From: Sedimentibacter hydroxybenzoicus DSM 7310
GTDB taxonomy: Bacteria > Bacillota > Clostridia > Tissierellales > Sedimentibacteraceae
DNA: 64,000 nucleotides
Assembly (NCBI RefSeq): GCF_013403245.1
Contig: NZ_JACBNQ010000002.1
Location: forward strand, 186,001-250,000
Direction of reading: 5' to 3'
Part shown: piece after piece, positions 9,110 to 17,090 of the stretch
How the letters are laid out: each line of letters opens with the position of its first letter
How positions within the stretch are numbered: the stretch's first letter is position 1
The notes under the pieces: generated by a model
Seen by the model: the letters and a program-made list of their open reading frames with translations, nothing else
What the model was told of the DNA's origin: nothing
Databases searched by the model: none
Program-made: the position numbers and the translations under genes

Positions 9110-10039
9110 TTGAAAATAGTTATATTAGATGGATACACATTGAATCCCGGAGATTTAAGCTGGGAAGGATTAAAGAAGCTTGGAGATGTCACTGTCCATG
9201 ACAGAACATCGGTAGAATTAGTTTATGAGAGAATTAAAAATGCAGATGTGGTATTTACAAACAAAACACCGTTAAGTGCAGAAGTTATTTCAAAGTGTCC
9301 CAATTTAAAATATATCGGAGTGCTTGCGACCGGTTACAATATTGTAGATGTAAAGGCAGCAAGGGAAAGAAACATACCGGTGTCCAACATTCCCGTATAT
9401 GGAACGACGGCTGTGGCACAAATGGCAATTGCGTTACTTTTGGAAATTTGTCATCATGCAGGTGCTCATTCGAATTCTGTGCATAGTGGAGATTGGACGA
9501 ACAATGCGGATTGGTGCTATTGGAATTACCCTCTCATAGAGCTTGCAGACAAGACCATGGGAATTATCGGATATGGTCGTATAGGTCAGAATACTGCTAA
9601 GATTGCCGAAGCCTTAGGAATGAATATAGTAGCATATGACGGAAGCTCAAAATATGCCTCCTTGGATGAGCTTCTTGCCAAATCAGATGTAATTTCTCTT
9701 CACTGCCCATTGTTTCCGTCTACAGAGGGGATAATAAATAGAGATACTATAGGGAAAATGAAAGACGGGGTAATAATTATAAATAATTCCCGGGGACAGC
9801 TTATTGTGGAGCAGGATCTTGCAGATGCGCTGAATTCAGGAAAGGTGTATGCAGCAGGACTTGATGTAGTGTCCTCAGAGCCGATTAAAGCTGACAATCC
9901 TCTGCTTAAAGCAAAAAATTGCATAATAACACCGCATATTTCATGGGCTCCAAAGGAAAGCCGATTGCGTCTAATGGATTTTGCCATAGAGAATCTTGAA
10001 ACATTTTTAAAAGGGGAACCGATTAATATAATTAACTAG
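9110..10039 (+). CDS. D-2-hydroxyacid dehydrogenase (glycerate/hydroxypyruvate type)
   Basis: NAD(P)-dependent reductase of 2-keto acids, about 309 residues. The nucleotide fold has GxGxxG as GIIGYGRIGQNTA. The family's catalytic Arg is in NNSRGQLI, the Glu in VVSSEP and the His in ITPHISWAP. The sequence is closest in character to glycerate dehydrogenase/hydroxypyruvate reductase, but substrate cannot be fixed from motifs. I favour the TTG at 9110, since AGAGGTGA lies 5 bases upstream; a GTG at 9101 would overlap that site and add three residues. A terminator follows at 10047. Confidence 0.85.
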   Translation: MKIVILDGYTLNPGDLSWEGLKKLGDVTVHDRTSVELVYERIKNADVVFTNKTPLSAEVISKCPNLKYIGVLATGYNIVDVKAARERNIPVSNIPVYGTTAVAQMAIALLLEICHHAGAHSNSVHSGDWTNNADWCYWNYPLIELADKTMGIIGYGRIGQNTAKIAEALGMNIVAYDGSSKYASLDELLAKSDVISLHCPLFPSTEGIINRDTIGKMKDGVIIINNSRGQLIVEQDLADALNSGKVYAAGLDVVSSEPIKADNPLLKAKNCIITPHISWAPKESRLRLMDFAIENLETFLKGEPINIIN

Positions 10040-10046
10040 TATATTT

Positions 10047-10086
10047 AGTGACAATAAAGATTATGATTCTTTATTTGTCACTTTTT
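10047..10086 (+). terminator. Intrinsic terminator
   Basis: AGTGACAATAAAGA pairs with TCTTTATTTGTCACT around a short loop, followed by a T run. It ends the hydroxyacid dehydrogenase transcript. Confidence 0.85.
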
Positions 10087-10156
10087 CTTTTTATTTTATC
10101 TCACTTTATCCATTCGTTTTCATAGTATATAGTATTACTTATTGACGGAGGCAAAT

Positions 10157-10852
10157 ATGGGTATAGATAATCATAATAATATAGATACCGGTTGTATTAC
10201 TATCGGAAGGATGGCTCCTGATTTTACTACCTTATCAACCGAAGGAGTTATAACATTGTCGCAATTCAGGGGTAAATGGGTGGTTCTGGTAGATGAACCG
10301 GGAAACTTTGCTTCTACTTCAACTTCATCTCTTTTAGCACTGGCTAATCATTATGAAGAATTTGTAAAGAGAAATGTACAGATTTTATGCTTAACAATAG
10401 ATAACAATTTTGCAAACATAGAGTGGTTGGTAGATATATACAGAACTTATGGGGTTTTTGTACCATTCCCGCTTTTGGAGGATAGGAATGCAGATATTGC
10501 AAAGAGATATAATATTGTAAATCCTGACAGAATTTATGAGCAAAGTGTCAGAGATGTGTTTATAATCGGCCCCGACGGAAGGATACGCTGCATATTGACA
10601 TATCCTAATTCATGTGGCAGAAATACTTATGAAATGTTAAGAATTATAGATTCTCTCCAAGTAACGGATGCTTATAATGCTTATACCCCCGCAAACTGGA
10701 TGCCCGGAGATCCTGTTATGATGCCAACAACTCATTCGTTCAGGGAAGCTTTATTAAAAGCGACAGGGCAGTCGGGTACCGGTTTAGTTTGTAACAACTG
10801 GTACAGTTGCTATACGGATTATAATACTCTTGGGACTTCTACATTAATTTAA
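10157..10852 (+). CDS. Peroxiredoxin-fold protein lacking the peroxidatic cysteine
   Basis: AhpC/TSA-type thioredoxin-fold protein of 231 residues. The start has GGAGG 5 bases upstream. The fold signature is good: MAPDFTTLSTEG, LSQFRGKWVVLV near the start, and VRDVFIIGPDGRIR later, including the conserved Arg. The peroxidatic motif PxxxTxxC aligns with PGNFASTSTSS, so the catalytic Cys position is Ser55 (codon TCA, not TGA). Peroxidase chemistry by the usual route is therefore not expected. The last ~55 residues carry CNNWYSCY, two cysteines with no family counterpart I know. A structural or regulatory role is possible; spore-coat proteins with peroxiredoxin domains are known (C. difficile CotE), but that analogy is speculative. 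Confidence 0.75.
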   Translation: MGIDNHNNIDTGCITIGRMAPDFTTLSTEGVITLSQFRGKWVVLVDEPGNFASTSTSSLLALANHYEEFVKRNVQILCLTIDNNFANIEWLVDIYRTYGVFVPFPLLEDRNADIAKRYNIVNPDRIYEQSVRDVFIIGPDGRIRCILTYPNSCGRNTYEMLRIIDSLQVTDAYNAYTPANWMPGDPVMMPTTHSFREALLKATGQSGTGLVCNNWYSCYTDYNTLGTSTLI

Positions 10853-10890
10853 CCTTGCAATATATCCGTAACAAAAGATGTCGATTTATA

Positions 10891-10899
10891 TGATATAAT
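10891..10899 (+). promoter_or_regulatory. Extended -10 promoter for the glucosaminidase gene
   Basis: TGaTATAAT, with a poor -35. The 8-bp inverted repeat CAAAGGTG/CACCTTTG (2-base centre) at 10916-10933 begins about 17 bases downstream, near the transcript start, and could be an operator or 5' stem. Confidence 0.45.
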
Positions 10900-11020
10900 G
10901 TATCCATCAATGATGCAAAGGTGTGCACCTTTGTTGGACAAGTATTTATTTAATCAGAAGCAAGACAATGAGCGTTTGATTGATAACTGAATGCAGAAAA
11001 GTAATAAAAGAGGTGAAAAT

Positions 11021-13099
11021 ATGAGAAAAAAAGTATTTAGTGGTATTCTGATTGCTATATTTTTAGTGATAGCATTGTTTAATGTTGTGCCAAGGGCATA
11101 TGCAGACGGGCCTATCAGAATTATAATTGACGGAAAGAGGGTTACTTCAGATCCGGAGCCATTTATTAAAAATGACAGAACTTTTGTTCCGATTAGAATA
11201 ATAGCTGAAGAATTGGATGCGGAAGTGAGTTGGGATAATGAAAAAAGAATAGTACATATCTCCAAGGATGATATGCAAGTATCTCTTGTAATTGACAGCC
11301 ATTTAATAGAATATACGATAGACAATGAAACGATTTACAACTTAAGTGATGTGGCGCCTTTAATTCAAGATGACCGTACCTTCGTTCCGATCAGATTGGT
11401 CAGTAATGCCTTAGGAGTAGGAATTGATTGGGATAATGATAAAAGAGCGGTTGTAATTAATCCAAAAGAAAAGTCAAGTGTAGAGCCGTTTTTTGATGTC
11501 AGCATTTCATCTGTTAAACCGGGACAAGTTATAACAGGCACATCAAACTTAAGTATAACAACGAAAAGTGAAATTAAAGGTGCGGCTGAAATAAAATACC
11601 TGCTTCTTAACCCGGATACCAAAAAAGGATTTGTTATAGCAAAAGGAGCTAATTTAACAGGTTCATATAAATGGATTCCGGCTATGGAGGATAGTGGATC
11701 TAAGGTTCTTGTTGCCGCAATATATGATAAAAACGGCAAATTTTTGGCAGGAGATTCGATTCCCGTTAAGGTCAATATTATACCCGATATTAAGCTTAAG
11801 GGATTGACGGAAGGTCAACTGGTAACAATTGATAGCGTCCCATTAACTGCAGAATTGAATTTTGCAGCATTATATGTCAAATACGAAATAATAAACCCTG
11901 ATACCGGAGCATACTATATATCTTCAGAGCAAGATCCGTTAGGGTCATTTACCATGGTTCCTGAAATGGAGGATAACGGTAATATGTCTTTGCGCGTAAT
12001 TGCATATGACACTAAGGGAAACCCCTATTACGGCCCGTACACAAAGGTGAAAGTTGAAGCAAACAGAATATTCTCACTTGGAGGTGTTTCACAAAATCAA
12101 ACAATTGACGGCTCCGTGACGCTTCGAACTGTCAGAAATTTCAGAGTGTCGGAAACCGAATACGTTGTTGTCGATGCTAATACAGGATCCGAAACTGTTT
12201 TATACAAAGCAGGATACGGAAATTATACATGGTTCCCCGGTCCTGATATGGCGGGAAGCAAACAGCTTTACGTAAGAGTTAAGGATGCGGCAGGGAATAC
12301 TTTTGTGAGCAATAAAATAAATGTTAATGTTGCTGGAAATCCTAAGGTATCGTTACAAAGCGTTGCCCCGGGGCAAGTGGTCACAGATACGGTAAATTTA
12401 AAGGTAGGAAGCAATGTAACATTAGATAGTGTAAAATATATTTTAACTAATACAGACACGGGAGAGCAGAAAGTTTTAACAGGACAAACATTCACTCCTG
12501 CTGCAGGCGACGGAGGGTCATGGAGTCTGAGAGCGGAGTCATCATATGCAGGAAAGGTTATTAAGACGGAAGATGTTAAATTTACAATTTATACAGGTAA
12601 GCTCTATCCAGCCCAGGCTATAATTGAAAAAGATAAATTTTTAGATTTTGCTTCTAAGCTTGCGGTAGACGCTCAGAAGAAGTCAGGAATGTCTGCGGCG
12701 TTGCAGACAGCTCAGGCAATTCTTGAAACAGGATGGGGTCAAAGTGTTCCGGTTGATAAATATAACGGAAAGTTCTCATACAATATGTTTGGTATTAAGG
12801 GTTCGTCAACAAACGGTTCTGTAACGTCTAACACGTGGGAGGTATACAACGGCGTTTCTTTCAGAGTGGATGATAGTTTTAGAGCATACAACAATGTTAA
12901 TGAAGCGTGGGATGATCACAAGGATCTTTTGCTTACACGAGACAGATATCAACCGTTCAGAGAGGTTATGTATAACAGTATGCAGGGTGCATGGGCACTT
13001 AAGAGATGCGGCTATGCAACAGATCCTGTTTATGCTATAAAGCTTGTGAATTTAATAAACAGTTACGATTTAAATAAGCTTGACGAAACAGGAATTTAA
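11021..13099 (+). CDS. Secreted GH73-type N-acetylglucosaminidase with stalk and Ig-like repeats
   Basis: Wall hydrolase of about 692 residues. The start has AGAGGTGA 4 bases upstream and opens a signal peptide (ending near PRAYA). Residues about 30-150 are a copper-amine-oxidase N-terminal-like stalk, with two copies of the pattern DRTFVPIR. Then come about four Ig-like repeats (160-500) sharing motifs such as VxPGQVVT and NPDTG. The C-terminal glucosaminidase domain (about 540-685) has the catalytic Glu at residue 569 in AILETGWGQS, plus YNMFGIKG and the later WDDHKDLL helix typical of FlgJ/AcmA-type enzymes. The family cleaves GlcNAc-MurNAc bonds in peptidoglycan. It is probably monocistronic. 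Confidence 0.88.
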   Translation: MRKKVFSGILIAIFLVIALFNVVPRAYADGPIRIIIDGKRVTSDPEPFIKNDRTFVPIRIIAEELDAEVSWDNEKRIVHISKDDMQVSLVIDSHLIEYTIDNETIYNLSDVAPLIQDDRTFVPIRLVSNALGVGIDWDNDKRAVVINPKEKSSVEPFFDVSISSVKPGQVITGTSNLSITTKSEIKGAAEIKYLLLNPDTKKGFVIAKGANLTGSYKWIPAMEDSGSKVLVAAIYDKNGKFLAGDSIPVKVNIIPDIKLKGLTEGQLVTIDSVPLTAELNFAALYVKYEIINPDTGAYYISSEQDPLGSFTMVPEMEDNGNMSLRVIAYDTKGNPYYGPYTKVKVEANRIFSLGGVSQNQTIDGSVTLRTVRNFRVSETEYVVVDANTGSETVLYKAGYGNYTWFPGPDMAGSKQLYVRVKDAAGNTFVSNKINVNVAGNPKVSLQSVAPGQVVTDTVNLKVGSNVTLDSVKYILTNTDTGEQKVLTGQTFTPAAGDGGSWSLRAESSYAGKVIKTEDVKFTIYTGKLYPAQAIIEKDKFLDFASKLAVDAQKKSGMSAALQTAQAILETGWGQSVPVDKYNGKFSYNMFGIKGSSTNGSVTSNTWEVYNGVSFRVDDSFRAYNNVNEAWDDHKDLLLTRDRYQPFREVMYNSMQGAWALKRCGYATDPVYAIKLVNLINSYDLNKLDETGI

Positions 13100-13112
13100 A
13101 AGGATAAAAGGT

Positions 13113-13168
13113 GGGACACACCTCTAAAGTGGAGATAGCCTATGGGGATAGCTTTAGAGGAATGTCCC
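13113..13168. repeat. REP/MITE-like hairpin
   Basis: GGGACACACCTCTAAAG (13113-13129) pairs with CTTTAGAGGAATGTCCC (13152-13168) with two mismatches around a 22-base loop. A degenerate direct copy of the right arm (GTTTTAGAGGAAATGTC) follows at 13184-13200. It resembles the palindromic repeats mobilised by IS200-like Y1 (RAYT) transposases, but none is encoded nearby. Confidence 0.55.
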
Positions 13169-13213
13169 CGTAAATTTAATATAGTTTTAGAGGAAATGTC
13201 ATCAAACAAATGC

Positions 13214-13247
13214 GAATCCGGCAGAGGGGAAATGTTCTGCCGGATTC
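13214..13247 (+). terminator. Terminator-like hairpin
   Basis: A perfect 12-bp stem GAATCCGGCAGA/TCTGCCGGATTC with a 10-base loop. It probably ends the glucosaminidase transcript, although a T run appears only about 15 bases later. Confidence 0.55.
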
Positions 13248-13320
13248 TTATATGGCATAAAACTTCTTTTTTAATCATATAGCTTTAGTACTTAATATTA
13301 TTTCAGTAGCGGAGGATATA

Positions 13321-14382
13321 TTGATTAATAATGACGTAAAACAAGTATATTCCATTGCAGGCGCGTTTATTGCTTTTTTAATAGGCTCGGGATTTGCCAC
13401 AGGTCAGGAAATAATGCAATATTTTGCCGCATATGGATTCATGGGTTTAATAAGTGCCGCAATTGTGCTTTTTCTATTTATGTATGCAGGGGTCAGCTTT
13501 GTTACGGCAGGGCATATACATAAATTTAACAAAGGAAATGACATATTTTTATATTATTGCGGCAAAAATATCGGTCGGATATATGATTATTTTTCCGTAA
13601 TATTCGCCTATATGTCCTTCTTTGTTATGATTGCAGGAGCAGGTGCGACATTAAGTCAGCAGTTTGGATTGGATGTATCCTTCGGTTGCATTGCAATGGC
13701 AGCGCTTTCAATCGTTACGGTGATATTCGGCTTAGACAACATAGTCAATATAATCAGCAAGATAGGTCCGGTAATAGCAACCATGGCTATTTTATTGGGC
13801 TTGACAGCCATATTTCAAAATATTGACGGCTTAAGAAATGCAAATGTAATACCTGAGCTGGATATTATGAAGGCATCGGGTAATTGGTTGTTTTCAGCAT
13901 TTTTATACGTCGGATTCAATATACTTTTGCTCTCGGTTTTTATGTCATCCATAGGAGCGAGAACAAAGAGTATTAAGGTTGCTTCCACAGGAGCAATTTT
14001 TGGAGCAGCAGGATACTCCTTAGCCATAGCGGTTATAGCTGTAGGTTTAATGGCCAACATAGAAAAAACTGCATATTCTCAAATACCTTCACTTATGCTG
14101 GCTTCAGGAATTAGTTCTTCTGTTGCAATAATATTTTCTTTAAGCATTTTTGCTGAAATATTTACTACCGCTGTTCCCCTGTTGTGGATAGTTTCCTCGA
14201 GAATTGCCCACGAAGACACGTATAAATTTAAAGCAGCAACAATTATATTGGCTGTTTCAGGTGCGGCAATCGGATTAAAGGTTCCCTTCAATCGGCTCGT
14301 TAATATTATTTACGTTATTAACGGATATGCAGGAATTATATTTTTGTTTTTCATGATAAAAAAATCAATATTAGAAAAATAA
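13321..14382 (+). CDS. YkvI-family membrane protein (APC-superfamily permease-like)
   Basis: Integral membrane protein of 353 residues with about ten hydrophobic segments. The opening AGAFIAFLIGSGFATGQEIM is the hallmark of the YkvI family, which has an APC/LeuT-like layout; the substrate is not established. The TTG start is chosen because GGAGG lies 5 bases upstream and no ATG occurs before the first membrane segment. It stands alone between a hairpin region and the rph promoter. Confidence 0.8.
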   Translation: MINNDVKQVYSIAGAFIAFLIGSGFATGQEIMQYFAAYGFMGLISAAIVLFLFMYAGVSFVTAGHIHKFNKGNDIFLYYCGKNIGRIYDYFSVIFAYMSFFVMIAGAGATLSQQFGLDVSFGCIAMAALSIVTVIFGLDNIVNIISKIGPVIATMAILLGLTAIFQNIDGLRNANVIPELDIMKASGNWLFSAFLYVGFNILLLSVFMSSIGARTKSIKVASTGAIFGAAGYSLAIAVIAVGLMANIEKTAYSQIPSLMLASGISSSVAIIFSLSIFAEIFTTAVPLLWIVSSRIAHEDTYKFKAATIILAVSGAAIGLKVPFNRLVNIIYVINGYAGIIFLFFMIKKSILEK

Positions 14383-14418
14383 AAAATGCCTGCTGTAAGG
14401 GGGAGCATATTTTTTTAA

Positions 14419-14447
14419 TTGTTAATACAGTGCTAATCGGGTATAAT
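14419..14447 (+). promoter_or_regulatory. Sigma-A-type promoter upstream of rph
   Basis: TTGTTA, 17 bases, TATAAT. A second, extended -10 (TGaTATAAT) lies at 14509-14517 inside the inverted repeat downstream, so either could serve the operon. Confidence 0.6.
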
Positions 14448-14451
14448 ACAT

Positions 14452-14514
14452 ATATCATACCATCGCCTCGGCAATGCAAGCGAGCTTGCGCTGCACTCGG
14501 CTCAGATATGATAT
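14452..14514. repeat. Nested palindromic element in the rph leader
   Basis: Outer arms ATATCATA and TATGATAT enclose a GC-rich core with the perfect inner stem GCAAGC-ga-GCTTGC. The GC content is strikingly higher than the flanks. The right edge overlaps a -10 element. Confidence 0.6.
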
Positions 14515-14544
14515 AATAATTCCATAAAATGCTTAGGAGTTAAC

Positions 14545-15288
14545 ATGAAAAGAGAAAACAACAGAACGAAAGAAGAATTAAGACCGGTTAAAATTACAAG
14601 AAATTACATAATACATCCGGATGGCTCGGTATTAATAGAGGTAGGAAATACAAAGGTTATATGCACAGCGGTAGTTGAGGATAAGGTTCCTCCTTTTTTA
14701 AAGGGAACAGGTAAAGGATGGATATCCGCAGAGTACTCGATGATACCCGGTTCGACTAAAACAAGAAAGACAAGAGATATAAACAAATTAAAAATTGACG
14801 GAAGAACACAGGAAATTCAAAGATTAATAGGAAGAAGCTTAAGATCTGTAGTTGATTTGGAAAGCATAGGCGAAAGAACAGTTTGGATTGACTGCGACGT
14901 TATACAGGCTGACGGAGGAACAAGGACGGCTTCCATTACAGGAAGCTTTGTTGCAATGGCGGAAGCAATCTATAAATTATATAAAAACAATGAAATTGAA
15001 AATATGCCTGTAAAAAGCTTTGTATCTGCAGTAAGTGTGGGAATGATAAGCGGAGAAGCCATAATAGATCTGAACTATGAGGAAGACAGCAGTGCCGATG
15101 TTGATATGAATATAGTTATGACTGATAAAGGTGAATTTATAGAGGTTCAGGGAACCGGTGAGGAAGCAACATTTACTCATAATGATTTAATGAGCTTAAT
15201 TTCTTTGGCAACGAAGGGATGCAGAGAATTAAATGGTCTGCAGCGTACAGTCTTAGGAGAAGAAATCAGTGGAGAAATAGGAAAATGA
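14545..15288 (+). CDS. rph: Ribonuclease PH
   Basis: Phosphorolytic 3'-to-5' exoribonuclease that trims tRNA 3' ends. The 247-residue product matches family length. Signature stretches include [27 protein letters not shown], the RNA-binding [15 protein letters not shown] region and the phosphate-site stretch [13 protein letters not shown]. It is the first gene of an overlapping three-gene operon: its last four bases overlap the ATG of rdgB. Confidence 0.96.
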   Translation: MKRENNRTKEELRPVKITRNYIIHPDGSVLIEVGNTKVICTAVVEDKVPPFLKGTGKGWISAEYSMIPGSTKTRKTRDINKLKIDGRTQEIQRLIGRSLRSVVDLESIGERTVWIDCDVIQADGGTRTASITGSFVAMAEAIYKLYKNNEIENMPVKSFVSAVSVGMISGEAIIDLNYEEDSSADVDMNIVMTDKGEFIEVQGTGEEATFTHNDLMSLISLATKGCRELNGLQRTVLGEEISGEIGK

Positions 15289-15884
15289 ACAGAAGAATAA
15301 TATTGTCAAGCGGAAATAAACATAAGGTAAGTGAAATAAAGGGCATTTTAAAAGACATGCCCTTTGAGGTAATATCGAAGGATGACTTAGGATACAATGA
15401 CTTTGATGTAGAAGAAAATGGGACTACCCTTGAAGAAAATGCGTTAAAAAAAGCAACAGAGCTGCATAATCTGACAAAAGGAATAGTAATTGCAGATGAT
15501 ACGGGGTTATTCGTAGATGAATTGAACGGAGACCCAGGGGTATACTCGGCAAGATATGCAGGTGAACCTACATCAGACAAAAATAATAGGGAGCTTCTTC
15601 TTAAAAATTTAGAGAATGTTGCTTTTGAAAAGAGAACAGCATACTTTAAAACGGTCATAGCAATTGTCCTTGAAGATGGCAGCAAAATGACGGCCGAAGG
15701 AAAGGTTGACGGAACAATTGGCTTTAAAGAAAAGGGAAAAAACGGATTTGGTTATGATTCTTTATTCATAGCTGAAGATACAGGCAGGACATTTGCAGAA
15801 ATGACAGATTATGAAAAAAATAAAATCAGTCATAGGGCAAGAGCACTGCAAAATTTAAAGAAAAGCTTAGAGGAATATATATGA
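15285..15884 (+). CDS. rdgB: XTP/dITP diphosphatase (Ham1/RdgB)
   Basis: House-cleaning pyrophosphatase that hydrolyses non-canonical purine triphosphates (XTP, dITP, ITP). The 199-residue product has the family landmarks [13 protein letters not shown], the catalytic stretch [26 protein letters not shown], and GFGYDSLF near the end. Its start overlaps the rph stop by ATGA, and its own stop overlaps the next ATG the same way, so the three genes are translationally coupled. The rph-rdgB-phosphodiesterase order is common in clostridia. Confidence 0.95.
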   Translation: MNRRIILSSGNKHKVSEIKGILKDMPFEVISKDDLGYNDFDVEENGTTLEENALKKATELHNLTKGIVIADDTGLFVDELNGDPGVYSARYAGEPTSDKNNRELLLKNLENVAFEKRTAYFKTVIAIVLEDGSKMTAEGKVDGTIGFKEKGKNGFGYDSLFIAEDTGRTFAEMTDYEKNKISHRARALQNLKKSLEEYI

Positions 15885-16366
15885 GAATATTAGTGGTAAG
15901 CGACAGTCATAACATGGTGTTGAATTCGCAGCTGGAAACAATTTCAGGTTACGGCAGCTTTGATATGCTAGTTCATTGCGGTGACAAATATAAAGATGCT
16001 GATAAGTTTGCAAGCAAGCTGAATATTAAAAAAGTATACCGCGTTCCCGGAAATTGTGATATTGCTCCAAATAATTTGCCGTTAATATTGACTGAAATAA
16101 TTGAAGGCAAAAAAATAATAATAACACACGGTCATCTTCATGGTGTTAAGTCGGGAATAGATAATATAAAGGATTATGCTGAAGAAGCAAATGCAGACAT
16201 TGTTTTGTACGGTCATACACATTGTGCACATAATGAAATTATAGATGACATATTATTTTTTAATCCCGGCAGCACCATATCTCCGAAGTGCGGTGATGAA
16301 AGCTTTGGAATAATTGAAATAAAATCAGATAATATTAGGAGTTCAATAATTTCATTAAAAAATTAG
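15881..16366 (+). CDS. YfcE/MJ0936-type metallophosphodiesterase
   Basis: Small calcineurin-like phosphoesterase (161 residues). The metal-binding motifs are in order: DSH near residue 8, GDK (HCGDKY) near 35, GNCD near 58, the histidines of THGHLHG near 86, and GHTH near 117. Members of this family act on phosphodiesters in vitro; the cellular substrate is unclear. It overlaps rdgB by four bases. Confidence 0.9.
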   Translation: MRILVVSDSHNMVLNSQLETISGYGSFDMLVHCGDKYKDADKFASKLNIKKVYRVPGNCDIAPNNLPLILTEIIEGKKIIITHGHLHGVKSGIDNIKDYAEEANADIVLYGHTHCAHNEIIDDILFFNPGSTISPKCGDESFGIIEIKSDNIRSSIISLKN

Positions 16367-16397
16367 TTAAACATGAAGAAGAGATAGGGTGAAATAA

Positions 16398-16853
16398 ATG
16401 CTAAACATTAACGGTTTTAAAGTAAATAGCGTTGATTATATTTTAATTGTGGATAAGGAATTTACTGTTACTTACAATACTCGTTTTGATAAAAGAGTTA
16501 ATACTGACTTTAGCTTAATTGAAAGTGAAGAATATCTAAATAAAAATTTATTTGAAATTTATCCATCTATTGAAAAAGATGCTAATACGTCCTCTATTGT
16601 TAGATGTATTACTACAGGGGAGATTGTAGTTAAAAAGTTTCAGAATTTCAAGGACTTTAATGGAAATAAGTACTGCACACATAATATAACTATTCCTCTG
16701 ATTCGTAATGGTAAGATAATAGGGGCTGTTGAGTTAATTAAAGATATAAAAACTATTGAGAATTTAACTGATGATAATTACAAATTGAAATATTCGGAAG
16801 ATTTTGTAATAAACAATGCAAGCAAGTCTACATTTAATTCTATTATAATTTAA
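16398..16853 (+). pseudogene. Truncated RocR-like sigma-54 activator (PAS domain only)
   Basis: The 151-residue product matches the N-terminal sensory PAS part of RocR-type activators: VDYILIVDKEFTVTYNTRF, LNKNLFEIYPSI, then IPLIRNGKIIGAVELIKDI. It ends at STFNSIII, which aligns with the FDSIIG segment just before the AAA+ domain in full-length proteins. No AAA+ or Fis-type HTH follows in any frame before the next gene. RocR activates arginine/ornithine catabolism, and the next gene is ornithine aminotransferase, so it is probably a remnant of its former local regulator. A functional stand-alone PAS protein is the alternative. An AGGGTGA-type ribosome site is intact. Confidence 0.65.
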
Positions 16854-16992
16854 TTGCTCTTTTTGATTAAAAGCAATATAATTTCGCTAAGTAAATAGTT
16901 TGGTAATTATAACCTATTCATTTTATGATTAGTTTGATTACTTATTGGTTTTATTACCATAAGTTGCATTATTTTGTATTGTGTATTACGTA

Positions 16993-17021
16993 TTGACATT
17001 GATATTAAGATTATATATAAT
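16993..17021 (+). promoter_or_regulatory. Consensus sigma-A promoter for ornithine aminotransferase
   Basis: TTGACA, 17 bases, TATAAT: a perfect match, 69 bases before the gene start. I found no GG-N10-GC sigma-54 element in the 237-base gap, so the gene appears free of RocR-type control. Confidence 0.8.
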
Positions 17022-17090
17022 TAACTTAATAATAACGTATAAACATTCTGGAAAAGAAATAAATATAAATTTAAATCAGGAGGTCATTAA

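Noticed and set aside
10157-10852. Missed selenocysteine in the peroxiredoxin-like gene
   Set aside because: The aligned codon is TCA (Ser), not TGA, and the frame is open throughout.
16854-17090. Sigma-54 promoter for rocD
   Set aside because: No GG-N10-GC spacing was found; a perfect sigma-A promoter is present instead.
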